From Edwardsiella ictaluri ATCC 33202 (GTDB lineage: Bacteria; Pseudomonadota; Gammaproteobacteria; Enterobacterales; Enterobacteriaceae), in the NCBI RefSeq assembly GCF_000264785.1, contig NZ_AFJI01000026.1, positions 1 to 64,000 on the forward strand: a DNA stretch of 64,000 nucleotides, read 5' to 3'. The translations under genes were made by a program, and so were the position numbers. The notes below the pieces were generated by a model. The model ran no database searches, was not told the DNA's origin, and was given only the letters and a program-made list of their open reading frames with translations. Below are positions 18,617 through 28,679 of the stretch, in pieces; the first letter of the stretch is position 1, and every line of letters begins with the position of its first letter.

Positions 18617-19660
18617 GTGGCAGAGATACCGCATTCCGGGCGCTGGACGCAGGCGCAGGCGCAGGCGTTGTTTGAGCAACCGCTGCTGGAGCTGATGTTT
18701 CAGGCGCAGCAGGTTCACCGTCAACACTTTGATCCGCGTCAGGTGCAGGTGAGCACCCTGCTATCGATTAAGACCGGCGCCTGCCCGGAGGACTGTAAAT
18801 ACTGTCCGCAGAGCGCCCGCTATAAAACGGGGCTGGCGGCGGAGCGGCTGATGGAGGTGGAGCAGGTGCTGGACTCCGCGCGTCGGGCACGCGCCGCCGG
18901 ATCTACCCGCTTCTGCATGGGGGCGGCGTGGAAAAATCCCCACGAACGCGACATGCCCTACCTGGAGCAGATGGTGCGTGGGGTCAAGGCGCTGGGCATG
19001 GAGACCTGCATGACTCTGGGGGCGCTGAACGCCGATCAGGCCCAGCGTCTGGCGCAGGCGGGGCTGGACTACTACAACCACAATCTGGACACCTCACCGG
19101 AGTATTACGCCAATATCATCACCACCCGTCGCTATCAGGATCGCCTGGATACCCTGGCGCGGGTGCGGGAGGCGGGGATCAAGGTCTGTTCCGGTGGGAT
19201 TGTCGGGCTGGGCGAGGCGGTACGCGATCGGGCGGCCCTGCTGGTGGCGCTGGCCAATCTGCCGATGCCGCCGGAAAGCGTGCCGATCAATATGCTGGTG
19301 AAGGTGGCGGGCACACCGCTGGCGGAAACCCCGGACGTTGATCCCTTCGACTTTATCCGCACCATCGCCGCGGCGCGCATCATGATGCCAAGCTCGTACG
19401 TGCGCCTCTCCGCCGGACGCGAGCAGATGAACGAGCAGACTCAGGCGATGTGCTTTATGGCCGGAGCCAACTCCCTCTTTTACGGCTGTCGCCTGCTGAC
19501 CACGCCGAATCCCTCAGAGGATCGCGATCTGCAGCTGTTCCGCAAGCTGGGGCTGAATCCCCGGCAAACGCAGGTAGCCTATGGCGATAACCAGCAGCAG
19601 CAGCTGGCGGAGCAGGTACTGCTCGCGGATGACGACCTGTTTTATGATGCGGCGCGTTGA
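18617..19660 (+). CDS. bioB: Biotin synthase
   Basis: Radical SAM enzyme that inserts sulfur into dethiobiotin. The 347-residue protein has the cluster motif CPEDCKYC near residue 54 and the family stretches [20 protein letters not shown] and [17 protein letters not shown] start at 18617 is chosen because AAGGGAGAGG lies 5 bases upstream and the length then equals the E. coli protein (346). An ATG at 18599 lies inside that Shine-Dalgarno region. It is first gene of bioBFCD. Confidence 0.96.
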   Translation: MAEIPHSGRWTQAQAQALFEQPLLELMFQAQQVHRQHFDPRQVQVSTLLSIKTGACPEDCKYCPQSARYKTGLAAERLMEVEQVLDSARRARAAGSTRFCMGAAWKNPHERDMPYLEQMVRGVKALGMETCMTLGALNADQAQRLAQAGLDYYNHNLDTSPEYYANIITTRRYQDRLDTLARVREAGIKVCSGGIVGLGEAVRDRAALLVALANLPMPPESVPINMLVKVAGTPLAETPDVDPFDFIRTIAAARIMMPSSYVRLSAGREQMNEQTQAMCFMAGANSLFYGCRLLTTPNPSEDRDLQLFRKLGLNPRQTQVAYGDNQQQQLAEQVLLADDDLFYDAAR

Positions 19661-19662
19661 CA

Positions 19663-20811
19663 GTGGGCTGGTCTGCACGGTTTAGCCAGGCGTTGGCAGT
19701 GCGCAGCGCCGCTGATGCCTATCGTCGCCGAACGGTGCGCGAGGCGCCCGGCGGACGAGAGATCATCGTTGAGGGACGGCACTATATTAATTTTTCATCC
19801 AATGATTATCTGGGGCTGAGTCAGCATCCGGCGCCGATCGCGGCCTGGCAGCAGGGGCTGGTGCGCTACGGCAGCGGCTCCGGCGGTTCGGCACACGTGA
19901 CCGGGCAAACCACGGCCCACGCGGCGCTGGAGCGTGCGCTGGCCGAGTGGCTCGGCTACCCGCGTGCGCTGCTGTTTATCTCCGGTTTTGCCGCCAATCA
20001 GGCACTGATCCTGGCGCTGATGCAGCGTCAGGATAGGGTGCTGGCGGATAGGCTGAGCCACGCCTCGCTGATGGAGGCGGCGATGCTGGCACCGTCATCC
20101 CTGCGTCGTTTTCAGCATAATCAGCCCGCCTCGCTTGCGGCCTTGCTGGCGGCTCCCTGTGAGGGTGAGACACTGGTGGTGACCGAGGGGGTCTTCAGCA
20201 TGGACGGCGACAGCGCCCCGTTGGCGGCGCTGCGGGCGCAGTGCGATCGCCACGGCGCCTGGTTGATGGTCGACGACGCTCACGGTATCGGTATATGCGG
20301 GCGTAAGGGGCGCGGTAGCTGCGATGCGCAGGGGATTCGCCCCGATCTGCTGATCGTCACCTTTGGCAAGGCCTTTGGCATCGGCGGTGCGGCGCTGCTG
20401 TGCGGCGAGGCGACGGCGGAATACCTGCTGCAGTTTGCCCGCCATCTGATCTACAGCACCAGCATGCCGCCGGCGCAGGCCTGCGCCCTACAGGCTGCGC
20501 TGCAGGTGGTGCGCGGGGCCGATGCGCCACGGGCGCGGTTGGCGCAACATGTGGCGCAGTTACGCCGGGGGCTGACGGGCGGTGAGTTCACTCTGGCGGC
20601 GTCCGATAGCGCTATCCAGCCGCTGATCGTCGGGGATAATCAGGCGGCGCTGACGTTGGCACAACGCCTGCGTCAGCGCGGCCTGTGGGTGTGCGCCATG
20701 CGTCCGCCCACCGTACCACCCGGCGGCGCGCGCCTGCGAATTACTCTGAGTGCAGCGCATTATCCGCAGGATATTGAGCGGTTGCTGGAGGCATTGCATG
20801 AGTCAGTGTGA
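19663..20811 (+). CDS. bioF: 8-amino-7-oxononanoate synthase
   Basis: PLP enzyme that condenses pimeloyl-ACP with alanine to form KAPA. About 382 residues, with [11 protein letters not shown] near residue 45, [10 protein letters not shown] near residue 74, VDDAHGIG near residue 202, the PLP lysine in [11 protein letters not shown] near residue 234, and the C-terminal [20 protein letters not shown]. The GTG at 19663, two bases after the bioB stop, gives the family N-terminus; a TTG at 19657 overlaps that stop. The 3' end overlaps bioC by 14 bases. Confidence 0.96.
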   Translation: MGWSARFSQALAVRSAADAYRRRTVREAPGGREIIVEGRHYINFSSNDYLGLSQHPAPIAAWQQGLVRYGSGSGGSAHVTGQTTAHAALERALAEWLGYPRALLFISGFAANQALILALMQRQDRVLADRLSHASLMEAAMLAPSSLRRFQHNQPASLAALLAAPCEGETLVVTEGVFSMDGDSAPLAALRAQCDRHGAWLMVDDAHGIGICGRKGRGSCDAQGIRPDLLIVTFGKAFGIGGAALLCGEATAEYLLQFARHLIYSTSMPPAQACALQAALQVVRGADAPRARLAQHVAQLRRGLTGGEFTLAASDSAIQPLIVGDNQAALTLAQRLRQRGLWVCAMRPPTVPPGGARLRITLSAAHYPQDIERLLEALHESV

Positions 20812-21565
20812 CTGGGTAAACAAGCCAGCGCTGGCGGCCGCCTTTAGCCGCGCCGCGCACAGCTATGACGGTGCGGCGGCCTTCCAGCGCCGCTGTGGGG
20901 AACGCCTGCTGGCGCTGTTACCGGCAGAGGGGTTGGGCCGGAAGGCGCTGGATGCCGGCTGTGGCACCGGGTATTTCAGCCGTCGCCTGACAGCGATGGA
21001 TTACCGGGCGACTGCGCTGGATTTGGCACCAGGGATGTTGGCGCAGGCGCGACAGATCAACAGTGCACGCGATTATCTGTTGGCGGATATGGAGCATTTG
21101 CCGCTCTCTGCGGGCTGTGTCGATCTCTGCTTTTGCAATCTGGCCATTCAGTGGTGCGCTTCGTTGCCCCGGGCGCTGTCTGAGCTGATGCGGGTCACCC
21201 GTCCGGGCGGACGTGTCGTATTCAGTACCCTGGCGGACGGGTCGCTGCAGGAGTTGGGGACAGCCTGGCTACAGGTGGATGGACGGCGGCATGTGAACCC
21301 GTTTCTTTCCGTTGACCAGATTGCTGCGGCCTGCGCGCCTTACCATCACCGGCTGACCTTTCATCAAGAGCGTTGTTATTTTCCCGATGTGCTGGCGCTG
21401 ATGCGCTCTCTGAAGGAGATCGGCGCGACGCATCTGCATGAGGGGCGCCATGGTGGCCTGAACGGACGGCAGCGTTTGGCCCGTCTGGCGCAGGTGTACC
21501 CGCGCGATGCGCATGGCGTGGCGCTGAGTTATCAGCTTGTGGTTGGAGAATTGATGCGTGAATAG
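20798..21565 (+). CDS. bioC: Malonyl-ACP O-methyltransferase
   Basis: Methylates malonyl-ACP to start pimeloyl assembly on the fatty-acid machinery. The 255-residue protein has the SAM-binding motif [14 protein letters not shown] near residue 50, followed by [12 protein letters not shown] and ADMEHLPL. The ATG at 20798 lies inside the end of bioF with GGAGG upstream, so translation is coupled. Confidence 0.94.
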   Translation: MSQCDWVNKPALAAAFSRAAHSYDGAAAFQRRCGERLLALLPAEGLGRKALDAGCGTGYFSRRLTAMDYRATALDLAPGMLAQARQINSARDYLLADMEHLPLSAGCVDLCFCNLAIQWCASLPRALSELMRVTRPGGRVVFSTLADGSLQELGTAWLQVDGRRHVNPFLSVDQIAAACAPYHHRLTFHQERCYFPDVLALMRSLKEIGATHLHEGRHGGLNGRQRLARLAQVYPRDAHGVALSYQLVVGELMRE

Positions 21566-22247
21566 GCAAGTGTGGAGCTGGTTTGTGACCGGTACCGATA
21601 CCGATGTGGGGAAAACCGTGGTCAGCACCACGCTGCTGCAGGCGGCGGCGTGCCGTGGGTTGACTACCGCCGGTTATAAACCGGTCGCCTCCGGCAGCCG
21701 TCTGTGCGCAGGCGCGCTGTGTAACGATGATGCACTGGCGCTGCAGGCGGCGTCCAGCCTGCAGCTGCGCTATGCGCAGGTGAATCCCTATACCTTCGCC
21801 GAGGCGACCGCGCCGCACATCGTCAGTGCCGAGGCGGAAACCCCCATCGACCCGCGGCGTCTCAGCGCCGGGCTGCGCTACCTGCAGCGTCGGGCGCAGT
21901 GGGTGGTCGTGGAGGGGGCGGGTGGCTGGTTTACCCCCTTAAGTCTGGCGTATGGCTTCAATAGCTGGGTAGCGTCGGAAAAGCTGCCGGTAATTTTGAC
22001 CGTAGGCGTCAAGCTGGGCTGTATTAACCACGCCCTGCTCAGCGCCCACGCCATCGAAAGCGCCGGGCTGAGGCTGGCCGGGTGGGTTGCTAATCAGGTA
22101 CAGACTCCCGGGACTCGCCACGGCGAGTATCTGAACACACTGCATACGCTGTTGCCTGCTCCTTGTCTCGGGGAGATCCCGTTTGTACCTGGACAGGACA
22201 GTCTGGCGCGCGCTGCCTGTCTGGATTTGTCTGCGCTGCTGCCGTGA
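21558..22247 (+). CDS. bioD: Dethiobiotin synthetase
   Basis: ATP-dependent carboxylase that closes the ureido ring to give dethiobiotin. The 229-residue protein has the P-loop FVTGTDTDVGKTV near residue 9, KPVASGS near residue 41, VEGAGGWFTPL near residue 117 and GVKLGCINHALLSA near residue 150, all typical of BioD. The GTG at 21558 overlaps the end of bioC by 8 bases, with GGAG about 10 bases upstream. A second GTG at 21570 is possible. It is last gene of the operon, before a terminator. Confidence 0.95.
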   Translation: MNRQVWSWFVTGTDTDVGKTVVSTTLLQAAACRGLTTAGYKPVASGSRLCAGALCNDDALALQAASSLQLRYAQVNPYTFAEATAPHIVSAEAETPIDPRRLSAGLRYLQRRAQWVVVEGAGGWFTPLSLAYGFNSWVASEKLPVILTVGVKLGCINHALLSAHAIESAGLRLAGWVANQVQTPGTRHGEYLNTLHTLLPAPCLGEIPFVPGQDSLARAACLDLSALLP

Positions 22248-22255
22248 TGGCAGGT

Positions 22256-22292
22256 CACAGCGCTGTATATCCGGCGCTGTGGCGTTATTTTT
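22256..22292 (+). terminator. Rho-independent terminator of bioBFCD
   Basis: A stem of CACAGCGC with GCGCTGTG around a 10-base loop, 9 bases after the bioD stop, followed by GCGTTATTTTT. The T-rich tail and position fit termination of the biotin operon. Confidence 0.75.
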
Positions 22293-22429
22293 CCTGTTTT
22301 ATACTTAGCACAAATATAGTTTATTTTTTATTTTCCCATCTAAAAAATGGTTCAATAAAGTGATGCCTGCACCGGGGAGAAAAAAATTTTCCCCGGCGGC
22401 GGCACCGTTGCCGGGCGGGATGGGCATAC
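22293..22429. other. Left part of the 594-base bioD-uvrB intergenic region
   Basis: The whole gap runs from 22248 to 22841 and no gene is supported in it. This part is AT-rich and holds an inverted repeat at 22372-22396 (CCGGGGA and TCCCCGG arms around an A/T-rich core) and a GC hairpin near 22392-22416. To the right lie the DnaA boxes (22430-22452), a TTGACA -35-like element at about 22613, and the LexA-like site (22738-22753). A region of this length suggests several uvrB promoters, as known for E. coli. Confidence 0.55.
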
Positions 22430-22452
22430 TTATCCACTATTCCTGTGGATAA
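22430..22452. promoter_or_regulatory. Inverted pair of DnaA boxes upstream of uvrB
   Basis: TTATCCACT and TGTGGATAA (the complement of the perfect DnaA box TTATCCACA) face each other across five bases. E. coli uvrB also has a DnaA box in its upstream region, so a regulatory role for DnaA in uvrB transcription is plausible. Confidence 0.75.
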
Positions 22453-22737
22453 CCTTGTGCATTAGGTCTAGAAAACCAGGGCAAAGCCAGAGCCAGCGCG
22501 GTCTGTACTTAACTCGCCTGGATTGTCGGCTTTGTGATATTTTATTTAAATATCAATTGATTAATTAAAATCAAGATGTAAAGAAACTTTCCTGGCCCGC
22601 GCGGTGGCCCCTTGACAACACCATTGTCGGCAGGATGAGCCAGCAGGGGATGAAATGGGGATAAATGTCACTCTGTAGTGAAAATTGTGAAACGGATGTG
22701 AACATGGCAGGAGGCTCCTGAGTGCGGGTATTTTAAG

Positions 22738-22753
22738 CTGGGTAAGTATCCAG
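22738..22753. promoter_or_regulatory. LexA (SOS) box upstream of uvrB
   Basis: CTGGGTAAGTATCCAG has the CTG-N10-CAG frame of a LexA site. Its right half, TATCCAGTA, equals the right half of the E. coli uvrB SOS box; the left half has CTGG where CTGT is preferred. It lies 88 bases before the uvrB start. SOS induction is expected. Confidence 0.68.
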
Positions 22754-22841
22754 TAATATAGCCGGTTCACACAATAATCCGGTGCAGAGCAGCACGGTTC
22801 TTCTGCCAGCGTGCCGCCGCCGCGTAATGGGGTAGTGAGCC

Positions 22842-24860
22842 ATGAGTAAAACCTTCAAACTGCATTCCGCCTTTCAGCCTTCCGGCGATCAACCTGAGGC
22901 GATCCGTCGCCTGGAAGAGGGGTTGGAGGACGGTCTGGCGCATCAGACCCTGCTGGGGGTGACCGGCTCAGGCAAGACGTTTACCATCGCCAATGTGATC
23001 GCCGATCTTAACCGGCCGACCATGGTGATGGCGCCCAACAAGACGCTGGCTGCCCAGCTGTACGGCGAGATGAAGCAGTTCTTTCCGGAGAATGCGGTGG
23101 AGTACTTTGTCTCCTACTACGATTACTACCAGCCGGAAGCCTATGTGCCCAGCTCGGATACCTTTATCGAAAAGGACGCATCGGTCAACGAGCACATTGA
23201 GCAGATGCGCCTGTCGGCCACCAAGGCACTGCTGGAGCGGCGCGACGTGGTGGTGGTCGCCTCGGTTTCCGCGATTTACGGCCTGGGCGATCCCGATCTG
23301 TACCTGAAAATGATGCTGCATCTGACACAGGGGATGCTGATCGATCAGCGCAGCATTCTGCGCCGCCTCTCCGAGCTGCAGTATGTCCGTAACGATCAGG
23401 CGTTCGCGCGCGGGACCTTTCGGGTACGCGGCGAGGTGATCGACATCTTCCCGGCGGAGGCCGACGATGAGGCGCTTCGGGTGGAGCTGTTTGATGACGA
23501 GGTGGAGCGTCTGTCGCTGTTCGATCCTCTCACCGGACAGCTGCTGCGCACGGTGCCGCGCTTTACCGTCTACCCGAAGACTCACTATGTGACCCCGCGC
23601 GAACGCATCCTGCAGGCGATGGAGGCGATCCGCGCCGAGCTGGCGATGCGCCGTCAGTCGCTGCTGGCCAGTAACAAGCTGCTGGAAGAGCAGCGTCTGG
23701 CCCAGCGCACCCAGTTCGATTTGGAGATGATGAACGAGCTGGGCTACTGTTCGGGGATCGAGAACTACTCCCGCTATCTCTCCGGACGCGGGCCCGGCGA
23801 GCCGCCGCCGACCCTGTTTGACTACCTGCCGGCGGACGGCCTGCTGGTGATCGATGAGTCCCATGTGACTATCCCGCAGATCGGCGGGATGTACCGCGGT
23901 GACCGGGCGCGTAAAGAGACGCTGGTGGAGTATGGCTTCCGCCTGCCATCGGCGCTGGATAACCGGCCGCTGCGTTTTGAGGAGTTTGAGGCGCTGGCAC
24001 CGCAGACCATCTATGTGTCGGCGACCCCGGGCAACTACGAGCTGGATAAGTCGGGCGGCGAGGTGATCGACCAGGTGGTGCGCCCGACGGGACTGCTCGA
24101 TCCGCTGATCGAGGTGCGCCCGGTGGCGACCCAGGTGGACGATCTGCTGTCGGAGATCAATCTGCGCGCCGCCATCGGTGAGCGGGTGCTGGTGACCACC
24201 CTGACCAAGCGCATGGCCGAAGATTTGACCGAGTATCTGGAAGAGCACGGCGTGCGGGTGCGCTACCTGCACTCCGATATCGACACCGTCGAGCGGATGG
24301 AGATCATCCGCGATCTGCGCCTGGGCGAGTTTGACGCGCTGGTGGGGATCAACCTGCTGCGCGAGGGGCTGGATATGCCGGAGGTGTCGCTGGTGGCGAT
24401 TCTGGACGCGGACAAGGAAGGCTTCCTGCGCTCGGAGCGCTCGCTGATCCAGACCATTGGCCGGGCGGCGCGTAACCTGAACGGCAAGGCGATCCTCTAT
24501 GCCGACAAAATCACCCCGTCGATGGCGCGGGCGATCGGGGAGACGGAGCGCCGCCGCGAGCGTCAGCAGGCATTTAACCTGGCGCACGGCATCACGCCGC
24601 AGGCGCTGAACAAGAAGGTCACGGATATCCTGCAGCTGGGCGATGGCCCGGTACGTAGCCGGACGAAAGGGGCGCGCGGACAGCGTGCGGCAGAGCCTCA
24701 TCCAGACTACCACACGCTGTCGGCGAAGCAGATCGAGCAGCAGATCCAGCGCTTGGAGACGCAGATGTACCAACATGCCCAGAACCTGGAGTTTGAGCAG
24801 GCCGCGGCCCTGCGCGACGAGATCCATATTCTGCGCGAGCAGTTTAAGAATGCGTCCTAG
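22842..24860 (+). CDS. uvrB: Excinuclease ABC subunit B
   Basis: Damage-verifying helicase-like subunit of nucleotide excision repair; it receives DNA from UvrA and recruits UvrC. The 672-residue protein equals the E. coli length. Walker A is GVTGSGKT near residue 39, the beta-hairpin [12 protein letters not shown] lies near residue 92, the DEAD-like motif is VIDESH near residue 338, and helicase motifs [10 protein letters not shown] and [17 protein letters not shown] lie in the second half. The C-terminal UVR domain (last 40 residues) binds UvrC. DnaA and LexA sites precede it. Confidence 0.99.
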   Translation: MSKTFKLHSAFQPSGDQPEAIRRLEEGLEDGLAHQTLLGVTGSGKTFTIANVIADLNRPTMVMAPNKTLAAQLYGEMKQFFPENAVEYFVSYYDYYQPEAYVPSSDTFIEKDASVNEHIEQMRLSATKALLERRDVVVVASVSAIYGLGDPDLYLKMMLHLTQGMLIDQRSILRRLSELQYVRNDQAFARGTFRVRGEVIDIFPAEADDEALRVELFDDEVERLSLFDPLTGQLLRTVPRFTVYPKTHYVTPRERILQAMEAIRAELAMRRQSLLASNKLLEEQRLAQRTQFDLEMMNELGYCSGIENYSRYLSGRGPGEPPPTLFDYLPADGLLVIDESHVTIPQIGGMYRGDRARKETLVEYGFRLPSALDNRPLRFEEFEALAPQTIYVSATPGNYELDKSGGEVIDQVVRPTGLLDPLIEVRPVATQVDDLLSEINLRAAIGERVLVTTLTKRMAEDLTEYLEEHGVRVRYLHSDIDTVERMEIIRDLRLGEFDALVGINLLREGLDMPEVSLVAILDADKEGFLRSERSLIQTIGRAARNLNGKAILYADKITPSMARAIGETERRRERQQAFNLAHGITPQALNKKVTDILQLGDGPVRSRTKGARGQRAAEPHPDYHTLSAKQIEQQIQRLETQMYQHAQNLEFEQAAALRDEIHILREQFKNAS

Positions 24861-24934
24861 GCGCACAGCTTTTGCTTGCCCGGCGGCTCCTGTGCCGTTA
24901 GGGTAAGCCCCCTTTTATGCCAAGCGGAGACACT

Positions 24935-25207
24935 ATGAACCCATCACGCGATCCCCTGCACGGGGTAACCCTGGAAGCCCTGCTGACGGCGTTGGTAGCG
25001 CGCTACGGCTGGCCGGAGCTCGGCCGTCGCATCGCCATCAACTGCTTTCTGAGCGATCCCAGCATTAAATCCAGCCTGAAGTTTCTGCGTCGGACACCCT
25101 GGGCCCGCGCCAAGGTCGAAGCGCTGTATCTGGACTCCCTGCAGTCAGAGGTGCCTGCTGCGGATACCCCCTGGGGCGGTTGGCGGCAGCGCGGCGACGG
25201 CGAGTGA
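24935..25207 (+). CDS. VF530 (DUF2132) family small protein
   Basis: A 90-residue basic protein that contains the hallmark of the VF530 family: NPLHGV-like and [17 protein letters not shown], then [19 protein letters not shown] and [11 protein letters not shown]. The Vibrio VF530 structure is reported as a DNA-binding-like fold; cellular function is unknown. The ATG at 24935 has GGAG five bases upstream and is preferred over one 18 bases earlier. It lies between uvrB and dusC on the same strand. Confidence 0.85.
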   Translation: MNPSRDPLHGVTLEALLTALVARYGWPELGRRIAINCFLSDPSIKSSLKFLRRTPWARAKVEALYLDSLQSEVPAADTPWGGWRQRGDGE

Positions 25208-25290
25208 ATCCCTGTTGCGGACGGATGGGGAGCTCAGTACTCTCTGCGCCGGTCACGCATGGCGTGAGGGGAGAATCTGAGGATAATGCG

Positions 25291-26247
25291 ATGCTGAAAG
25301 TGAAACGGGTGCTGCTGGCGCCGATGGAGGGGGTGCTGGATGCCTTGGTGCGCGAGCTGCTCAGCGAGGTGAACGACTACGATCTGTGCATCACCGAGTT
25401 TGTGCGGGTGGTGGACAGGCTGCTGCCGGAGAGGGTGTTCTACCGCCTGTGTCCGGAGCTGTACCGTCGCAGTCAGACCCTGAGCGGCACGCCGGTGCGT
25501 ATTCAGCTGCTGGGACAGTCGCCGCATTGGCTGGCGGAGAACGCCCTGCGCGCGGTGACGCTGGGCTCGCCGGGGGTGGACTTCAACTGCGGTTGCCCTT
25601 CTAAGGCGGTCAATGGCAGCGGCGGCGGTGCCACGCTGTTAAAAGATCCGGCGTTGATTTATGCCGGAGTGCAGGCGATGCGTCAGGCGATACCGGCACA
25701 CTTGCCGCTGACGGTGAAGGTGCGTCTGGGCTGGGCGTGCGACAGCCAGCGTTTTGAAATCGCCGATGCGGTACAGCAGGGTGGGGCGACGGAGCTGGTG
25801 GTACACGGTCGCACCAAAGAGGATGGCTACCGCGCCGATCGGATCAATTGGGAGGCGATCGGCGAGATCCGTCGCCGTCTGCGGATCCCGGTGATCGCCA
25901 ACGGCGAGATCTGGGACTACGCCAGCGCCCAGGCGTGTCTGGCGCAGAGCGGGTGTGATGCGCTGATGATCGGGCGCGGCGCGCTGAATATCCCCAACCT
26001 GAGTCGGGTTATCAAAGCGAATGCACCGAAGATGCCGTGGCTGCAGGTGGTCACGCTGCTACAGCGCTACGTCCGGCTGGAGAAGCAGGGAGATACCGGG
26101 CTGTATCACGTGGCGCGCATCAAGCAGTGGCTGAGCTATCTGCGTAAGGAGTATCCCCAGGCCGATGCCCTGTTCCGTCAGATTCGCCCGCTGATGGATA
26201 GCCGCGCGATCGTAACGGCCATCGGCACGCTGGAGAGCGTCCGATAA
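25291..26247 (+). CDS. dusC: tRNA-dihydrouridine(16) synthase DusC
   Basis: FMN enzyme that reduces uridine 16 in the tRNA D-loop. The 318-residue protein aligns with E. coli DusC along its length: [11 protein letters not shown] at the start, [12 protein letters not shown], the catalytic cysteine in [20 protein letters not shown] near residue 100, [10 protein letters not shown], and the DusC-typical C-terminus [21 protein letters not shown]. The ATG at 25291 has TGAGGAT upstream. A longer open frame upstream is not supported by homology. Confidence 0.96.
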   Translation: MLKVKRVLLAPMEGVLDALVRELLSEVNDYDLCITEFVRVVDRLLPERVFYRLCPELYRRSQTLSGTPVRIQLLGQSPHWLAENALRAVTLGSPGVDFNCGCPSKAVNGSGGGATLLKDPALIYAGVQAMRQAIPAHLPLTVKVRLGWACDSQRFEIADAVQQGGATELVVHGRTKEDGYRADRINWEAIGEIRRRLRIPVIANGEIWDYASAQACLAQSGCDALMIGRGALNIPNLSRVIKANAPKMPWLQVVTLLQRYVRLEKQGDTGLYHVARIKQWLSYLRKEYPQADALFRQIRPLMDSRAIVTAIGTLESVR

Positions 26248-26259
26248 CGGGGTGGAGTA

Positions 26260-27240
26260 TCAGGTCGGTCTCCCCGCCTCTTTGCCCCGCGAACCCAGGC
26301 GCGGTATCAGCCGAATATAAATCAGCTCGCTCGCCAGTTCGACGACCGTCTGGGCCACTATCACGGCCGGAAGCAGCGGAGTTGCGCCGGGGACGGCGAG
26401 CGCCAGCGGCAGCACCACCAGCGAATTACGGGTGGCCGCGCTGAAGGCGAGCGCGCGCCCGGCCGGCGCCTCAAGGCGGAACAGCCTCGCCACCGTCCAG
26501 CCTGTCAGCGGTGCGGCGACAGCGAATGTCAGGTACAGCGGTATCACGCGCCAGATAAGCGTGATTGCGTCACTGAGCTGTGGCAGGGTTGTGGCGACGA
26601 CGATCCCCAGGACCAGGGCGGTGGACGGTACCGGCAACAGCGTGAGCCCCCCGGCAATGGCCTGCCCGCGGCGACTGCGGCGGCATACCCGCTGGGTCAG
26701 CGCCGCCAGACCCAGCGGCAGCACGATTAATCCGATAAACGCCTCAATAAATGGTGCCGGGCGGACCACGCTTGCCGCCTGCCCGCCGAGAAGCAGGTGC
26801 AGATAGAGCGGGAGCAGCAACACTTGCAGCAGCAGCAGCAGCGGTGTCGCGGCGAGCAGCAGGCGCGCATCGGCACGCCCGAGCTGGGCGAATGTCACCA
26901 CATAGTCGATGCAGGGCGAAAGCAGCACCAGCAACACGCCGAGCCGCAACAGGGGATCGTGCGGCAGGAGGGGAAGCAGCAGGGCAACCAGCGCCGGGAT
27001 CAACAGAAACTGGGTCAGGAGAAGCGGCAGCAGAAACCGTGGGCGGCTAAAGGCGTGCCGCAGTTCAGCGAAAGGCAGCTGCAAAAAGGTGGCATACAGC
27101 ATCAGCGCCAGCGCGGGGGTAATGGCGGTGCTGAAACGTGCGCCGTCGGGAAAGGTACAGGCCAGCAGTACCGCCAGCAGGATTGCAGAAAAATAGAGAG
27201 TAATCTGGCGGCGCTCCAGCCAGTCACGCATTGCGTTCAT
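26260..27240 (-). CDS. Bile acid:sodium symporter / ACR3 superfamily transporter
   Basis: A roughly 326-residue inner-membrane protein with about 9-10 hydrophobic segments. The stretch LSPCIDYVVTFAQLGRAD resembles the cysteine-containing segment of ACR3-type arsenite exporters, and FSAATRNSLVVLPLALA resembles the conserved region of the second half of this superfamily. Arsenite export is possible but not shown: no ArsR or ArsC gene adjoins it. The start is uncertain; the ATG at 27240 is chosen because the first membrane segment follows shortly, while the frame is open to 27306. It is convergent with dusC. Confidence 0.72.
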   Translation of the reverse strand: MNAMRDWLERRQITLYFSAILLAVLLACTFPDGARFSTAITPALALMLYATFLQLPFAELRHAFSRPRFLLPLLLTQFLLIPALVALLLPLLPHDPLLRLGVLLVLLSPCIDYVVTFAQLGRADARLLLAATPLLLLLQVLLLPLYLHLLLGGQAASVVRPAPFIEAFIGLIVLPLGLAALTQRVCRRSRRGQAIAGGLTLLPVPSTALVLGIVVATTLPQLSDAITLIWRVIPLYLTFAVAAPLTGWTVARLFRLEAPAGRALAFSAATRNSLVVLPLALAVPGATPLLPAVIVAQTVVELASELIYIRLIPRLGSRGKEAGRPT

Positions 27241-27378
27241 GATGTTGTGCTTCGTGGTTAAAGAGTCTGGCTGGGCATCATAACGGTAAAAGGCGGGGCA
27301 AAACATACCGGGAACCGTAGGGGTAATGATGCGGTGGGCCGGTTTTCCGGCGCACCGCCGTAGGGGGATGTGTTGGCG

Positions 27379-28278
27379 TTAATGGCGCACCAGGCGGAAA
27401 TCTATCAGGCGGTTGCCCAGTACCGCCAGCGCCAGCCCCAGCAGGATCAACAGCAGACTATAGAGCTGGGCAGGGCTGAAGCGATCGCCATAGATGAGCA
27501 GATCGGCCCCCAGTGCCACCAGTGGGATCAGCAGGGTAAACGGCATCAGGTGCGTTGTCCGGTTACGCAACAGTAGTCGCCCCCAGATGGCATAGGCCAG
27601 ATGGGTGGCGATATAGGCCAGATAGATCAGCGCCAGCAGCACGCTGAAGTCCAGCGTACGCAGGGAGGTCAGGGTCGCCTGAGCGCCGTTGAACAGCCAG
27701 GCGGCGAGAAAGAAGGGGATAATGGGCGCCAGCGCCGCCCAGGCGATCAGCGCAGGCAGGGAGCCCTGAATATTATCGCGGATGCGCAGGCGCTGAATCA
27801 GATTGCCCAGCGCCAGACAGAGGGCCGCCCCCAGCCCGAGCAGGATGACCCCGCGCGACAGCGGCAGTCCCGTCAGGCCCGGATGCAGCAGCAGCGCCAG
27901 ACCGGTGAGGACAAACAGCAGGGCGATAATTTGGCTGCTGCGGATGCGCTCGCCAAACAGCAGGGCGCCCAGCAGTAGGGTAAACAGCAGCTGCAGCTGT
28001 AGCAGCATTGCCGCCACGCCCGCGCTGAGGCCGCCCTGAAGGGCAAAAAATAGAAAGGTGAACTGACCGAAGCCGATTAGCAGTCCATACAGGATCAGCG
28101 TATGGGCGGGCAGAGCGGGGCGCGGCAGCAGAAATACCGCCGGCAACGCCAGCAGCAGGCAGCGTAGACCGCCCAGCAGCAGCGGCGGTAAATGCTGCAG
28201 CCCCGCCTGCATCACTACGAATCCCACGCCCCAGATCGCCACCACCAACAGCGCCAGCAGGGTATCTTTTAGCCCCAT
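27379..28278 (-). CDS. EamA/DMT family permease
   Basis: A 299-residue inner-membrane protein with ten predicted membrane segments in two EamA repeats, typical of the drug/metabolite transporter superfamily (AIWGVGFVVMQAGL at the start, LLGALLFGERIRSSQIIALLFVLTGLALL at the end of repeat one). It resembles the O-acetylserine/cysteine exporter group, but the substrate cannot be read from sequence. GGAGAG precedes the ATG. Confidence 0.88.
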   Translation of the reverse strand: MGLKDTLLALLVVAIWGVGFVVMQAGLQHLPPLLLGGLRCLLLALPAVFLLPRPALPAHTLILYGLLIGFGQFTFLFFALQGGLSAGVAAMLLQLQLLFTLLLGALLFGERIRSSQIIALLFVLTGLALLLHPGLTGLPLSRGVILLGLGAALCLALGNLIQRLRIRDNIQGSLPALIAWAALAPIIPFFLAAWLFNGAQATLTSLRTLDFSVLLALIYLAYIATHLAYAIWGRLLLRNRTTHLMPFTLLIPLVALGADLLIYGDRFSPAQLYSLLLILLGLALAVLGNRLIDFRLVRH

Positions 28279-28679
28279 AGTCCACTCTCCACGTTAGGTT
28301 ATTACCCCGGTGCCACCGCGCAGGCCGCTCAGGCATTTTTTATGTATCTCTCTGATAAAACAACTATAGTCAATGGTACCCTTTCGTGTGTTTTTTCGCG
28401 CTGTCGCGCAGCGATATTTCGCACCGTCGCCGCTGCGCAGCGATTCACATACGGAAACATTTTTATTTTTGCCGCCTTCCGACCGAGCGATTAGGCTGTG
28501 TGCCGCGTAGTCTCGCTACGCAGCGCCGTCTGAGCAGATGGAGGGTGCTGAGGGGCGTAAACCCATGATGGACATGACGTTTGGCTCCGTACTCCTACCC
28601 GGGGACCGCTGTCGGTCATCGGTGCGGTGGGCTTCCCGGCGTATACCGGGTCCATTCCTTGTGAGATTAATGAAGAAAC
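28279..28679. other. Intergenic region between the EamA permease and pbpG
   Basis: No gene is supported. It contains short GC-rich palindromic bits (GCTGCGCAGC near 28432 and a related CGCTG/CAGCG pair near 28400) that recall degenerate repetitive extragenic sequences, and a CCCGG-rich hairpin-like stretch at about 28600-28650 ahead of pbpG. Promoters for the two divergent genes must lie here. Confidence 0.5.

Noticed and set aside
22968-24866. 632-codon ORF antisense to uvrB
   Set aside because: GC-rich coding DNA gives long shadow frames; the sense strand is an unmistakable UvrB.
26260-27240. Firm call of an arsenite exporter
   Set aside because: The CIDYVVTF segment is suggestive, but no other ars gene adjoins it, so only the superfamily is stated.
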